Source: Thuidium tamariscinum
Taxonomy: Eukaryota; Streptophyta; Bryopsida; Hypnales; Thuidiaceae
Direction of reading: 5' to 3'
Assembly (NCBI GenBank): GCA_947034885.2
Contig: OX344758.2
Span: 8,124,501-8,188,500, forward strand
DNA: 64,000 nt
Shown here: one piece after another, positions 1 through 12,044 of the stretch
How positions within the stretch are numbered: the first letter of the stretch is position 1
Layout of the letters: the number at the start of each line of letters is the position of its first letter
Program-made: the position numbers and the translations under genes
The notes under the pieces: model-generated
What the model saw: only the letters and a program-made list of their open reading frames with translations
Database searches by the model: none
What the model was told of the DNA's origin: nothing

Positions 1-93
1 GATAAAACCAAAAATCTTGAGACAAGTTGAGTGAGAGTAAAAGAAGTCAAAATTTAGAGTTCAAAAGTGAAAAAAAAAAACTTAATTTCAAAT

Positions 94-648
94 TGTTAAT
101 TGTTAAAAAATTATGGATGAAGTTTGATGAACTGATTAGTGGTCAAACTTCATCCATTCATAGCTTTTAGTAGGAGAGTGCAATTAGGAAGTTTAATACT
201 AATTTAGAAAGATAGAATTAATACCTAAAAGAAGAACATCTAAATCTTCTATAAATAGACAATTGACAAAAGTTGAACCAAGACATAGGAAGTAGGTTAG
301 TACAATTAGCCCCATTAAGATAGATTAGTAACGGATAATTAGGCACATGTGTGCATAGGAGAAGACAAATAGAGTCCAAAAGTGTCCTTCATTTGGAAAA
401 CAACTTAGAAATAGAAAGGATATAGAGGGATGAAGTCTTGGACTAGAGTTGGATGAAAACTTAGGATAATCATCCAAAATAAACAAAACTTAGATCATTG
501 GTAGAAGTGATTATCAAAAACTCATACATGAAGTTTCACTTCAATTCAATAGTTAGAATTCTCAAAAATTATAGATGAAGTTTGATGAACTGATTAGCAA
601 TCAAGATTCATCCCTCCATAACTTTCATTAGGAAAGTTGGATCAGGGT
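94..648. repeat. Two related ~100-bp segments with internal hairpin
   Basis: The segment at about 94-190 recurs at about 551-648 with scattered mismatches. Both carry GATGAAGTTTGATGAACTGA. In the first copy GGATGAAGTTTGA is followed 15 bases later by its exact inverse complement TCAAACTTCATCC, a 13-bp hairpin stem. In the second copy the stem has decayed. They look like remnants of one dispersed repeat; the family is not recognised. Confidence 0.6.
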
Positions 649-1334
649 GATTTTTACACTTTTGTAAAGGACAAAGAATGATCTATAAGTTGGAATGAAT
701 AGTTTAGGTCTGACCTAATTTTCATGAAAAAAACATAATAGCTTTAGTAGTTGCCAAAAGCCTCAATTGAAATTAGTGTAAACCTATGTTTTAAGTTCAT
801 TCTACCACTTGAGTCATTTAGGTAATACAAAAGATTCATTGCTTAGAAGGCATAGTAGACCAACACCTATGCACCCATTAGTAAAATAGTTTCAAAGCAA
901 TAAAAAGAACCTAGTTGTGTTAAGTTAGTTACCGTAGATGAATAATTAATCGCTCATACCACAGGGAGTGTGAATTTAATGTGATGTTGTGGAAAACATG
1001 TGTGGCTATTGGAGTCATCATAGATAGAGACATTCCTAATAATGTTTGGAAAGACAAATTTGTGTTTTTGTGACATCCTAAAAAACATAGATGCCATATT
1101 AGCAAAAAGTCAATTTTGATTATAGATAAGTTAATAAAAAGTACTACAATCCATGGTAAAATGTTGACTACATGTAAAAAAAATTAAAAAAAGGACATCC
1201 ATGTGACATGCTTTGCAAAAAAAGGAAAAATAATGGATGTGTTCTATTGATGGAAAGCTATGGTATTTATCCAAGTGGGGTGGTAGGAAAAGAAACAATC
1301 CATGCACGGGATATGTAAAGCAAGAATTGTGTTC

Positions 1335-1430
1335 AATGTAAAATGTTTGAAACAACATGATCCAAATGTTTAAAACAACATCAAGATGTTTGAAACAACA
1401 CCTATACATCTAAAACAACATTGACATGTA
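1335..1430. repeat. ~21-bp minisatellite, about four units
   Basis: Degenerate units of about 20-22 bases built on the core TTTGAAACAACAT follow one another, with the third base of the core varying. An apparent minus-strand frame across it is only a by-product of the repeat. Confidence 0.65.
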
Positions 1431-4400
1431 CCAACAAGCAAGTTGTCATACTCTAGTTATCCCATATCTTTTGTTTCACCATGGACAAAGAATGGATATA
1501 AATACAACCTTTTTGCCTTTTATTCTCACTAATTTTCCATGAACTAATTCCTTCATTTTTCCATCAAAAATTCTCTTAATAGTAGATAAATGAATTCTTG
1601 TTGAATTCAACGATCTTTTAAATTTAAAATTTAAAAAAAAATTCAAATAATATTTTTGTTGGTCTTGCCTTAAGGATAGGATATGTTCCAATTGATGTCT
1701 CAAAAAACATTTAATTTGACATCTCAAAAAATAGCTTCAAAATTTTCAAACAGTATAAAAGTGTGCTAACAAAGCATGCCACATCTCATCGTTGATTTCC
1801 ATACCACTTTTCCTGCTACCATGTTAGGTGTCACATCATAGATGGGCTAGATGGGAAAAAAAACTACGTGGCACTTGTGTAGAATTCACATGTTACATTT
1901 GGGGAAGTTTGGAAGACTTGGATGGGTCACTTCCCGCATTTTAAAAAACATGTGCGGCATAATATAGCATGGATTTTATTGTTTCAAGGTAAAATTTATA
2001 AAGGATTTACAAATAAAGTAGGGGACTTTCAAAGTCAAAGATGCATAATAAATAAAATAGGTAGCTAAAAAATCTCAAGCATTAAAATTTGTTATATATA
2101 ATTTAAGGACTAGAGATTAGGATCTTGAAAATTGTATTCAGTAGAATTAGTTTTATTTAGAGTTGATTGTACAAAGGAGTTAGAGCATGAAGGTGGTACA
2201 TGATGTTTGCATAGCTAGTTGTTGTGTTATACTAAGTAATAGACCTTAGATGGCTGAAAATAGGGGTGATAGAGATGTAGTTGAAGCTATGTGGATGGAC
2301 TTTGAGCTTCAAGTTAGGGTTACGTAAACTTTCCATTGAGATTTGTGTCTCACTTTTAAAAGCATTACAATTTCTATAAACCATGATTCTATTGTTTTCC
2401 TTTCATGCATTGTCAAACTATGTTTTTCATACACTGTAGAAGTTATTGTACATTCAATTTTTGGATTTTTGTGTATTGCAAGTGGTTAAATTGTCATACT
2501 AGTTCACTTGACTAAATTCTATATACAAAAGTGTGTGACAACGGAAAAGAATATTGAGCAAAGTAAACATCTCAACTTTTTATGCAAATTTCCTTTATCT
2601 TCTCTTTAATCTTCTTGTTTTTAACTTTATCTTCAGTTCACTTTTTTTCCTTATAAAGAAAATACCCTACAAAAAAATACTTTCACCTACGTAATATAAG
2701 TTAGTATAGGGTGCCATAATATAGGACATTTTCACAAATTATGTAATTATAGGGGACCATTTATTTGAGCCTTCAAGGTAAATAGCCCCCCCAAAAATAC
2801 CCCCTTACCGTACGGGGGAGTATGAAACATACAAAGAGTAATCCACCCAAGTTGGAAGACCATATTTTTGTAATGTTAGAAAAAAAAAGTGAAAATTGGA
2901 CATGTTTTGTTTTGTCTTTTACCCTGTTTCTTGCCTATCCATTATAACAAATTTTAAAAGACATCTACATTGATATCCTCTGCATCAAAATAAATGCCTT
3001 GATGTGTTTTTTCAAACATCTAAAAAAACTCGATTTTCTTACAATGAAGGTTGACTAAAAGCACTAATATCAAAGTCAATTTTTAATATAGTAACAGCGT
3101 GACGTATTTAAAAAAAAAATTGTGTAAGGTTCATGTTTGATTTCCAAATTATACAAAATATGAATTAACATGTCATACATTCAAAAACTATACATTACTT
3201 CAAAAGGATTCAATGGTATGGCTTTTTCACAATGAGAATGTATTTTCGCAAATATTGTTTCCATCTATAAATGCCCAAGGCTTCAAGGCAACAAGTGTAG
3301 TATTAAGTCAAATTTTAAAATCAAATTGTAGGAAATGATTTAAAATTCTAGTACCCAACTTTAAATTGAAGGTGGTTTACAACTTTGCTTATATTTAAAT
3401 AGAGAGTGAGAGAGAGAAAAAAAAAATTTGTTTGTTAAATTTTGAGTGACTATGTGATCCTATTTGAATTGGATTGCATGACATTGTATTGAAGAGACAA
3501 GATGGGATTGAAGTCATTAAAAGTTTTATCTTTTATTAGTCCTTTTGTTGTGCACATGATTGCTTCAAAATTCAAACAATTGCATTCTTTACAATGTACC
3601 AAATATTGGCAACTAGCCCCGACCTTACTTACCACCCCAATTGAAAAATCCCCTCACGGTTGATGTAAATATAAAAGAAACTCAAACCCCCTTACAAGCC
3701 GTTGATAATGTGACATGGCTTCACAATGTGCAAGTAGCTTCAACTATCCAACCGTCTGGCTCATTTAACTCCTCAACTTCCTTTAGTATAGTCATTTTGT
3801 GAAGTTATCCTCTCATCTTTTGTTCATAGTGCATAAGCTATTGAGAATTACTTTCCATCTTGAGCATTATAGTGTAACCAAGTTTTTTTGAAGAATTATT
3901 TATCTAAGTAATATGTTGTGTAAAATATTCAATGAATCTCAAAATTCAATAGATTATTGTAGTTGGGAAACTCAATTAAAGTACACCATCAATATCATCT
4001 ACTACATTTGCTTTTGAAATTGATACATGTAAGTCAAGCAATATATTTACAATCATATCATGTATATGACAAATCAACCACCGTCACCTTCTCAGATTTT
4101 GGATCTGTGAAGAAGGACAACCATTAATTGAAGTAATTGACTAGGCTATGCATTGCTCATTTTAGTACATAGGTATGAATACACAACTCATGATGATGAT
4201 CTCATTTTAACATCAAGAACTACTTCAATTTTATATTATTCAAGTTTCAGTGACATCGGTAGAGATTTCAAGATTTCAAATGTGTTATTATTATCAAAGA
4301 CCATTTCAACTCAAGATGTCTTGTTGACGGAGAATTTTTAATTCAACTGATTAGGGTTACCTCCCTTCAGAAGTCATATATTCTTCACCAATGTTGATTA

Positions 4401-5000
4401 TGTATTTGTTTTAATCAAAATTGGAGAATGTTGCCTACATCACAAATTCTAAAAGGTATAGCTTGAAAGTCAAGCGGGAAACAAGATGGGAGGTATAGTG
4501 TGACACTAGCAATGATATGTGTTTCTACTAAAATTGTCACACATGCATGTGCTTAGATGCTAATACCTAATAAAAAAGCAAGAGGGTGATGATAATTTCA
4601 TTGTCATTGATGATATAGAAGAAGATGGGACATGTCTTGTTGACTTGCAAGGAAGCAATGGTAGCAAAGAACTTGAAGCCCCATATACTCCTATGTATAT
4701 TCTAGTTGCTTGTGGAGACCCTAACTTCTATAACAATTTACTTCTCTAAATTACATCCATCTAGTTCATAGCCATGTAGTCAGGATAGGGGTCACTACCC
4801 CTTCAAAAACATTAATAGCCACTAATAATTTTCCATGTGTATTATTTGTGATAATTAATAAAATAATACTTTAAAATAAATATTTTCTCACAATAGGCTC
4901 AAAATAGGTAGAACCTCCATATCCCCCTATGATGTAAACATGATGTAAACAATTGCATTCTTTACAATCTTTGACATGTGCCCTAAACAAAGGGATAAAT

Positions 5001-5226
5001 TACTAGAAGAAAAGCCTCAAAATTTGTATTTGTTTCAACAGAACGCATCAAGTGAGTTATGTTGAAACAAACGCAGAAATCGCAGTGAAAAAGTGGGAAA
5101 ACGCAGAAAAATGCATTTTTCTGCATTTTCCAACTTTTTCACTGCGTTTTTTGTGTTTGTTTCAACATAACTCACTTGACACGTTCTGTTGAAACAAATA
5201 CAAATTTTGAGGCTTTTCTTCTAGTG
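5001..5226. mobile_element. Near-perfect 226-bp foldback (MITE or hairpin-RNA locus)
   Basis: The left arm starts TACTAGAAGAAAAGCCTC and the right arm ends with its inverse complement, differing in the first base. The pairing continues with few mismatches to a centre near 5113-5120, where GCAGAAAAATGCATTTTTCTGC-like sequence meets. There is almost no loop. The arms include TTTGTTTCAACA and its inverse. No coding capacity. It could be a foldback MITE or, if transcribed, a long dsRNA precursor of small RNAs. Confidence 0.85.
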
Positions 5227-6339
5227 AATAGACTATGTAAAAAATAAGGAAATCATCATATATAATATTAAAAAAACAAAACAACTTGAAATTTTTACTT
5301 ATCTATCTATTGTTACATATTTTATGATTATGAAAACTTAAAATAGAAAACAAATATAAAATATATAAAAAAATATTTCAAATTAATTAAAATGAAAATG
5401 AAAAAAGATTTGAATTTTGCAAATATAAAATATAGTCATTTTGAAAATTCAAAAGTTTCACAATAAAATGTAAATTTTCAAGTTTGTAAGCTTCAAGTAC
5501 ATTGGAAAATTTGAATAGACATTTTTGAAGCTACGCTTTGCAATAACTTTTTAGAATTTTTTACTTTTTTAAAGATAGAATACTAGTTTAAGATTATATT
5601 CTCAATTTAGAAGTTTTTAGATTTAAGAACTTTTAAACTGATTTCATTGTCTAGTTTGCAAAAGCAATGATACAATAATTGAATTTTACAATTGAAAAGA
5701 AATATATAATATAAATTATAATTTGGCATTTTTATGGTTGCATAATGAACATTAAATTCTTGTGCAATTTTGATGAAGCGTACAAAATTTGGATTTCAAT
5801 GAAGCAAAACTTCCTTTTGAGTGGATTGGTTGGCATTTAAAGTCCATAGTTTAGCATGATAATTGATTGAAAAATATTGGTGGTAAACAACTAAATTCAA
5901 TTGCAAGGATTAATAGATGTGTTGGAAATATCTATATGCACATTTTTCATATCAAAAAGCACCTCATTGTCATTGTACAAGTAATAAAAATATAATCTAT
6001 ACAGTGTTCAATCAAAGGTGTTGTACAACCAATTTATTTAAAATAGATTTATTTATAATTTAACTACATTTTTACAAGAAATTCAGTGTATAAAATATTT
6101 GATTGGATTTATTGTATGATCAATTTCAACATTGTAAATAGATATCTTATTCCCTCAATGCATTGTCAAATTTATTATGCAATTCATTGGATTAGGATCC
6201 TATAGTCACTCACCCCGTTAGATCTAGAAATTGTCTCAAGAATTTTCAGATTTTTTCTTATAAATTAGTTTTAAAGTTTGACTTTGTACTATACTTCTTG
6301 CTTTGGATATATATAGATTGAAACATTGATATAATACAT
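5227..6339. other. AT-rich intergenic DNA
   Basis: Simple A/T-rich sequence with no supported gene, RNA or repeat boundary. Confidence 0.7.
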
Positions 6340-6602
6340 TTGAGTTATTTGTAAAGTCCCTCCCACTTTGGGCATGACTTTTTTTGAAGTTGAGAAAGCA
6401 ACCATAGTTGAAGCATCAAACTTTTTTATAAGATACTTATGTCACACAACTTCAAAAGTGGGGACCAAACTTTTTTAGGCACCATTTTGATGGAAAAATA
6501 AGTTTCATACCCATTTTTATTTCGACTTTTTGAACTCAACCGGCTTTTTCACAAAACTCATGGGTTTAAACCCTGGTTTAGGGTACTTTACAAATAACTC
6601 AA
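6340..6602. mobile_element. 263-bp MITE with 18-bp terminal inverted repeats
   Basis: The ends TTGAGTTATTTGTAAAGT and ACTTTACAAATAACTCAA are exact inverse complements over 18 bases. ATT lies directly outside both ends when the repeat is taken to begin at TGAG, consistent with a 3-bp target duplication. The interior is non-coding. Three-base duplications occur in the CACTA and PIF/Harbinger superfamilies, but the termini match neither clearly, so the class is left open. Confidence 0.75.
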
Positions 6603-7769
6603 TTATCAATAGAAAAAGACATACCAGTGGACCTTTTTAAACCATAAGTATGTGTTTTTTAAATTTATGACTTACTAATCCCTGGTTGTATGATTCTAAA
6701 ATCAGAATTGAAACATTGATACAGTTTTCAAAAGAATGAATTGCTTTCAAATTGCATTAAAGTAGCTTTTGATTTTATTACGTTCAGTCAACTTCATAGT
6801 TCATAATATGAATGTTGTTTTGTTTGATAATTATTTATGATATTCAATATCTACTAAAGTTTAGGAGATTATATGATATACAATTTTTTGATTGAAGGCC
6901 TTTGTACTAATTATTATTATTATTATTTTTAATCAACATTTGGAGTTTGAAGACGAAAATTTTACTTACTGATGTCAATTCTCTTCCTATTTTTAATTTC
7001 TAAAATTCTTTTTACTACAATTTTTTCTTTATTACATTCTTTTTGTTAATGTCTTATAAAAGCAATATTTGCAATGTTGTTGGTGATCCTATATTCCACT
7101 TTTTCAATTGAAAAGAAGCTTGTTGTTTTAGTAAGTAATGTCATATTAGCAAGTGTTTTTGCACTCCATGGTCATAGTCATAGTATTTTAGGCCTTGTTG
7201 CTATTCTAAATTATAGATTCTAAAAATGATTTTTGGTCTTTTTGTTTTTCAACCATGTTGGATATTGTAACCAAAAATGTACTCTGTAATTGAATCCAAT
7301 AATCCTTCATTTTCAAGTTGTCTTTTAAATAGAAGTCAATTATGATCAAGGTGAGTAAAAAATAAAATCATAATTGCAAATGCTTTGACAATTAAGATGA
7401 GAAAGAATTTGAGCTTCAAATTTTCTTGAGTTTTCAAATGAGAATATAAATAAGATCCTACACTTTCTACCACTTTTTGTTTCCTTCATTTCATTTATTC
7501 TAAAATCTCAATGTCAAGGTCACCATTCTATGCAATTTTATGACTAATTAAATCATTCAATAAATATTAAATCCAACTTTGAATTATAATATAGTTTTCA
7601 TCCATTCATTTATGTAGTAGAACCAAGCTCCCCTTGTTTGGATACAAGTGGTTTACTTCCAACTTCACCTTCATTGCCAATGTTTGCTTCTATTTCATCT
7701 TCACTCTCTGAAGATTCTTCTATTGGCCTACAATCAATCAACAATTTTTTATTAAATCTTTTTGTTCTT
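6603..7769. other. AT-rich intergenic DNA
   Basis: Contains an (ATT)n microsatellite near 6911-6930 and otherwise nothing that can be named. Confidence 0.65.
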
Positions 7770-8004
7770 TTAACCCTAGAAGGATGCCAAGGACACTAAG
7801 TGTTCAATGGATGACAAAAAATCTTTCTTTGTAGGACAAAAATATAGATGTTCATCCTTGAAATTCAATGCCAAAAGAATGGGAATTCAACACAGTATTT
7901 TGACCTTCAATGAGTGCTTTGACTTGGTGTTTGTTTAGCAAATGATTCACATGGTACTAGAAAAGATAATTTTCATGGTGACCATCCTATCCTTCTAGAG
8001 TTAA
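7770..8004. mobile_element. piggyBac-like MITE, TTAA-flanked (copy A)
   Basis: TTAA at 7770-7773 and 8001-8004 flank a 227-bp element that begins CCCTAGAAGGATG and ends ATCCTTCTAGAG. Exact TTAA targets and a terminal CCCTAGAA are characteristic of the piggyBac superfamily. Related copies lie at 9273-9468 and, older, near 19381-19596. No transposase is encoded, so it is non-autonomous. Assignment to piggyBac rests only on the ends and the target. Confidence 0.75.
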
Positions 8005-8097
8005 AAACAACAACTTTATAATACTTCTTTAGAATTTCTTTTGAAATCCAATATTTATCTCATCTTCACTTTGTAACCCCTCACAAACCACATGGAT

Positions 8098-8372
8098 AAG
8101 GTAGGTACATCCAAAATGACACCTGACCTTAAAGCGCCATCTACAATGTGCATACATTTCCGAAATCAGTCATGTAACCAGACTGTAGATGGCCATTTTA
8201 GAAACAGACTTTGATCGTTAATAACTTTTGCATACGGTATCCAAATCCTATGTTCTTTGGTGCGTTGGAACATGTTTTCACTTGCCAACAAGACTATATA
8301 AAAATCTGAATAGCATGATGACAAGAACTAGGCACAGTAAGAATAAGTGGCCATTTTAGGTGTACCCACCTT
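8098..8372. mobile_element. 275-bp MITE with ~21-bp terminal inverted repeats
   Basis: The left end AAGGTAGGTACATCCAAAATG and the inverse complement of the right end, AAGGTGGGTACACCTAAAATG, agree at 17 of 21 positions. The interior is non-coding. It lies just beyond the 3' end of the minus-strand gene that ends at 8434. Confidence 0.7.
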
Positions 8373-8433
8373 AATCAATTCAACTTCAATCATTGAATAA
8401 ATAATCAAAACAATTTTTTTAAAATTATAATTC

Positions 8434-11400
8434 TCACATGTTTTGCCATCCAGCAATAGCTGCTGCGAAAAACTTGTCAGCCTCAACTTGTGTGTTTGGA
8501 GGTTTGCTATCGCGGCGCTTGGGTGTGGGCTGGAATTGCAGTTGCATTGAATTCCGACGCTGGTTTAAAGCGTCCTGTACGCTCGCAAGAACGGTTTCCG
8601 CCGACCGATGTTTGGCAAACGCTTTGGCACGATTCTTGGAATCCACGTCGTTGTCCAATGCGGTGGTTTCCGGTTTGGGTTTCAATTCAATGGGGATGCA
8701 TTGGCGAGCCCATGAATCGATCGGAGGTAGATTGCATTCTTCATCCTCATCCCATTCTTCAAGGTGTTGTCCCGGAATCGGATGATCCCATCCATTCATT
8801 CTATTGAGCCTCGCAAAGCAGACCATGTTGACCATCTGTGCACCCATGCCTGTTTATCTATACAAAGGTGCAAGCTTTTATTATAAGCAATTATAAAGAT
8901 TTTAAAAATGCCTTGATGAAATTCTTCTTATATTTGGATTTTGAAGTAGAAAATGTACACATGAGAAATTGCCTCTAATGATAAGAAGCTCTCTCTTGAG
9001 TGGAGGCAAACTGATGAAGATACATTAGTCCTCATGTGGTTCTATCATGTGTGAAATTTGTGCAATTAGGTCTTTACACAAATTAACTTAAAAGATTTAT
9101 AAGATAAATAAGGAACAATAGTTTCATAGTGAGTGGGTGTTGTGAGAAGAAGGCAACTGAAAGTTAAGGAAAAAGAATCAATTTTTGGATCAAAGTTTGC
9201 ACATGAGAACGAAAAGTTTACTTGTGATGGGTTAGTCTAAATTTGTGTCTAAAATAATTTTTTCTACCTTGCCCCTAGAAGGATGACAGAGAATCTTTTT
9301 ATGTGAGATAGAAGTACAAATGTTCATCCTTGTAATTTTGTATAAAAAAGGGAGGTCTTGGCTAGTAGTTTGACCTTCAATGAGTGCTCTTGGATTGTTC
9401 TTTGAACAAATGATTCACATTGTACCAAAAAGGATGATTTCTACAATGACTAATTTGTCCTTTTAGGGTTAACAAAACTGCCTCCAAAAGACTCTTTATT
9501 CACATGAAGAAAAATTACATTACATCTATTCACACCAAAAAAATTTAGGTTGGAGCTTAAAGAAATGGAGTATTTTGATTGGAACTTAGGGCTAGCACTA
9601 TAGATATCTTCCAATCAAAGACTCCATTTTGTGGGGCTCCAATCCAAAGTATTTTGGTGTAAATAATCAGTGGTGTAAATAATTGGTGTAAATAGGCCCT
9701 AAGAAAGAGATGAGTGTGCTGCAATTGCAGAAAGCATTCATGACAGTCTCAGAAATTGAAGGTGAAAATCACACTTCAAAAGATTTAAGTGGAATACTAA
9801 ATTAGTGAACTGTCTAAATTAAAAATTATTGGCGTAACACATCGTTAAGTTTCGCTTGTTGAAATCATGAGATATAAAACTTCAATTGCAAGAAGTCCAT
9901 CATAATTATGAAAATATTCAGAAATGCATTCGCTTGATACTAGTGAAAAATGAATTGCAAATGGACATTTAAACTAGAAAAAATGAACACAAGGAAAGCC
10001 ACAAGTGATCTTGTTGGCTATATAGTTTTTGTCATGGATCATTTCCTTTGTTGATGCTCTAAAAGGGATCCGGCTCTATAAGGGACCTCTAACACAAAAG
10101 TAGATTTTGTTTTCTTCAATATACCAACACTATACATTTCAGGAAGGGATCACTTTCAGCGGTGTATTTCAACTTCAAAAATTCATAACTAATTCCAAAC
10201 ATATGAAACAACTTGGGTTGGATGCCAAATCCATTTTTCATCCTACAAAAATTTAGCGAAAATTGTTTCATAGAGTTCAGTTTCCTCCCAAATGCAATCA
10301 ACTCTTAAAAGGTCACTTTAACAACACCCTCCCTTTGTGATATTAACTCATTTGCATGTTCTCTATGTATGTATGCAATAAAAGAAACAAATCTAGAAGT
10401 AAGTTAAATATGAGAAAAAGTCACCATTATAACGGACCTGCGCAACCGTGTGCCCCACTGCAAAAGCAACATATTGAGGATAGTATTGCTTGTCCGTGAT
10501 GTGGGTGTCAACCCCATTCCAAATGTCCACCCACACTTCTTCAATAGCTCGGTCCCTCTCCAGATCCGGAGGTATGAGCTGGCTTGCTGCCATTTACATG
10601 CTTCGTTAATGTAAAATTTGTTGTTTCAATTTTACAACTTTCTTAGAAAATTAGATGAATACAATGGAAACACCCAAAACCGTCCAAATAAGGAATTCAG
10701 CATAGTTGGAGGCAAGGTTTTCTAAAAATGATATTTTTCTAGTATTAGCAAGTGAAAATCATAAATATTCAAAAAAAAATTAGATTTTTCAGATGTAGTA
10801 TGTAATTTCTACAAATTTTCAAAGTGTTGGCTCCCTAGACTTGTGGAACCATCTTATAGGTGCCCCCAAAACTGAACCCTACGAAAATCAACACTCAGCC
10901 AACCAAATTTCCCTATGTGTCCTTTAGTTGTGTCAGCAAATTACAATCATACATGTGGCGAACACATTAAGGGAAGTCTACTGACGCATTTGGGTGAATC
11001 TACACTCCACTGCAAAGAACAGGTGTCGGGAAATGGGTATTTTGTCCTTAATTTAAGAAGTGAAAGGTTCCTGAAATTGGCTTAATATTATATTGATTAG
11101 CAAAGTAGAAGTATAGTTTTTTTTTTAAATTTTTATGTTGAAATGATTCCAAGGTCATCTTAGTTATATTGAAACTTTTTGCAGTCTCATTTTCATCCTC
11201 GACTTCAAGATAAACTACTTTATTTCTTTATTGATATTCTTTTATTGATAAGTAACAACACCAAATTTTAAAGTTTTTTTTATAGAATCACTATTTGAAC
11301 ATTATTTATTTTTGGTTTCAATTATTATTTTTAGAATGAATTTTCTAATAACCAGCATTTTGTCTCAAAATCTCCAAAGAGTCTCAATATAACGAATCCA

Positions 11401-12044
11401 TTAAAAAAGTCATAATTTGGATATATTATATTATTATATTATCTTTGTTGAGATGAAATTAAAATTTGAAGTGAATATTATCTTGTAAGGCAACTTTTGG
11501 GGTTTCTATTTTATTTGTCACAATACAATTATTTGATTTAATAAAGCATATAGAGGCACATATTGTGAGGGCATTCAATTAAAAGTGCATCAAGGTGGTT
11601 TTACAGAAATCTAACCAAGAGAGCAAGAGTTGAAGAATATCAAAATGTATTTATTTCAGAGTTATTAAAAGCAATGGAAGAAACAAAACTGAAAAATCAA
11701 ATAATTGAATAAATTATAAAGAAAAACAATACTTCATAGAATATTAAAAACTTAAAGATAAAGGTAAAGAAAGCAAGCAATGTAACACATGACAAAACAA
11801 ATGGATTGATTTGGATTTAAAAATAAGTTTAATTACAATTTGATATGATTTATATTTTTCTGTACAAAGAATTTCATATTTAATGTATTCAAGGAATTTT
11901 ATTTTCAAAAATCTATCATGAATTTGCCTCAAATGAATCAAAAGTTGAATAAAATATTTAATTAATTAAAAAAATACCTTTTATGCTTTCTATCCTTGCA
12001 AGGGCTGCTGCTCTTTGAGCTTCAGACATCTTCTTAGGAGCCAT
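8434..12044 (-). CDS. Unknown protein, three exons, predicted 214 aa
   Basis: Not recognised. Predicted exons on the minus strand are 12044-11978, 10586-10425 and 8849-8434. All four junctions are AG/GT and the phases agree (phase 1 at both introns), giving one 214-residue frame; this in-phase assembly is the main evidence. The start sits in AAATGGC, a good plant context. The N-terminus (MAPKKMSEAQ) is basic. The middle exon is rich in aromatic residues and contains VWVDIWNGV. The last exon is acidic, then basic and Gln-rich (EEWDEDEE near its start, then TPKRRDSKP). There is no signal peptide or membrane segment. GC in the last exon is well above its surroundings. Introns of about 1.4 and 1.6 kb each carry transposon remnants. 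The middle exon has its own ATG (10593), so a shorter alternative product is possible. Confidence 0.55.
9273..9468. mobile_element. piggyBac-like MITE (copy B), in an intron
   Basis: Starts CCCTAGAAGGATGAC and ends GTCCTTTTAGGG followed by TTAA (9469-9472). The left TTAA is lost (TTGC). The interior matches copy A at 7774-8000 over most of its length, for example TTTGACCTTCAATGAGTGCT and ATGATTCACAT. It lies in the last intron of the minus-strand gene. Confidence 0.7.
9526..9697. mobile_element. ~170-bp foldback MITE in an intron
   Basis: Left end CTATTCACACCAA pairs with right end TTGGTGTAAATAG, and GGTTGGAGCT pairs with GGCTCCAATCC further in. The right end carries two extra GGTGTAAATAATT-type units in tandem. 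No coding capacity. Confidence 0.65.

Larger units (their letters stand above)
1..5000. other. AT-rich intergenic DNA
   Basis: No gene can be supported here. Open frames are short, rich in Phe/Ile/Lys and show no family motif. The stretch holds a pair of related 100-bp segments with an internal hairpin and a short minisatellite (both listed separately), plus a small GC-rich palindromic patch near 2787-2825 with facing C and G runs. A 21-base string that includes AACAATTGCATTCTTTACAA recurs near 3575 and 4948, another hint of old dispersed repeats. Confidence 0.7.

Noticed and set aside
10393..10593. Middle segment of the three-exon gene as an independent 66-codon gene
   Set aside because: The phases at the acceptor inside its first codons and at the AATG/GTGACT donor fit the flanking exons exactly, so it is better explained as exon 2, though an alternative start remains possible.
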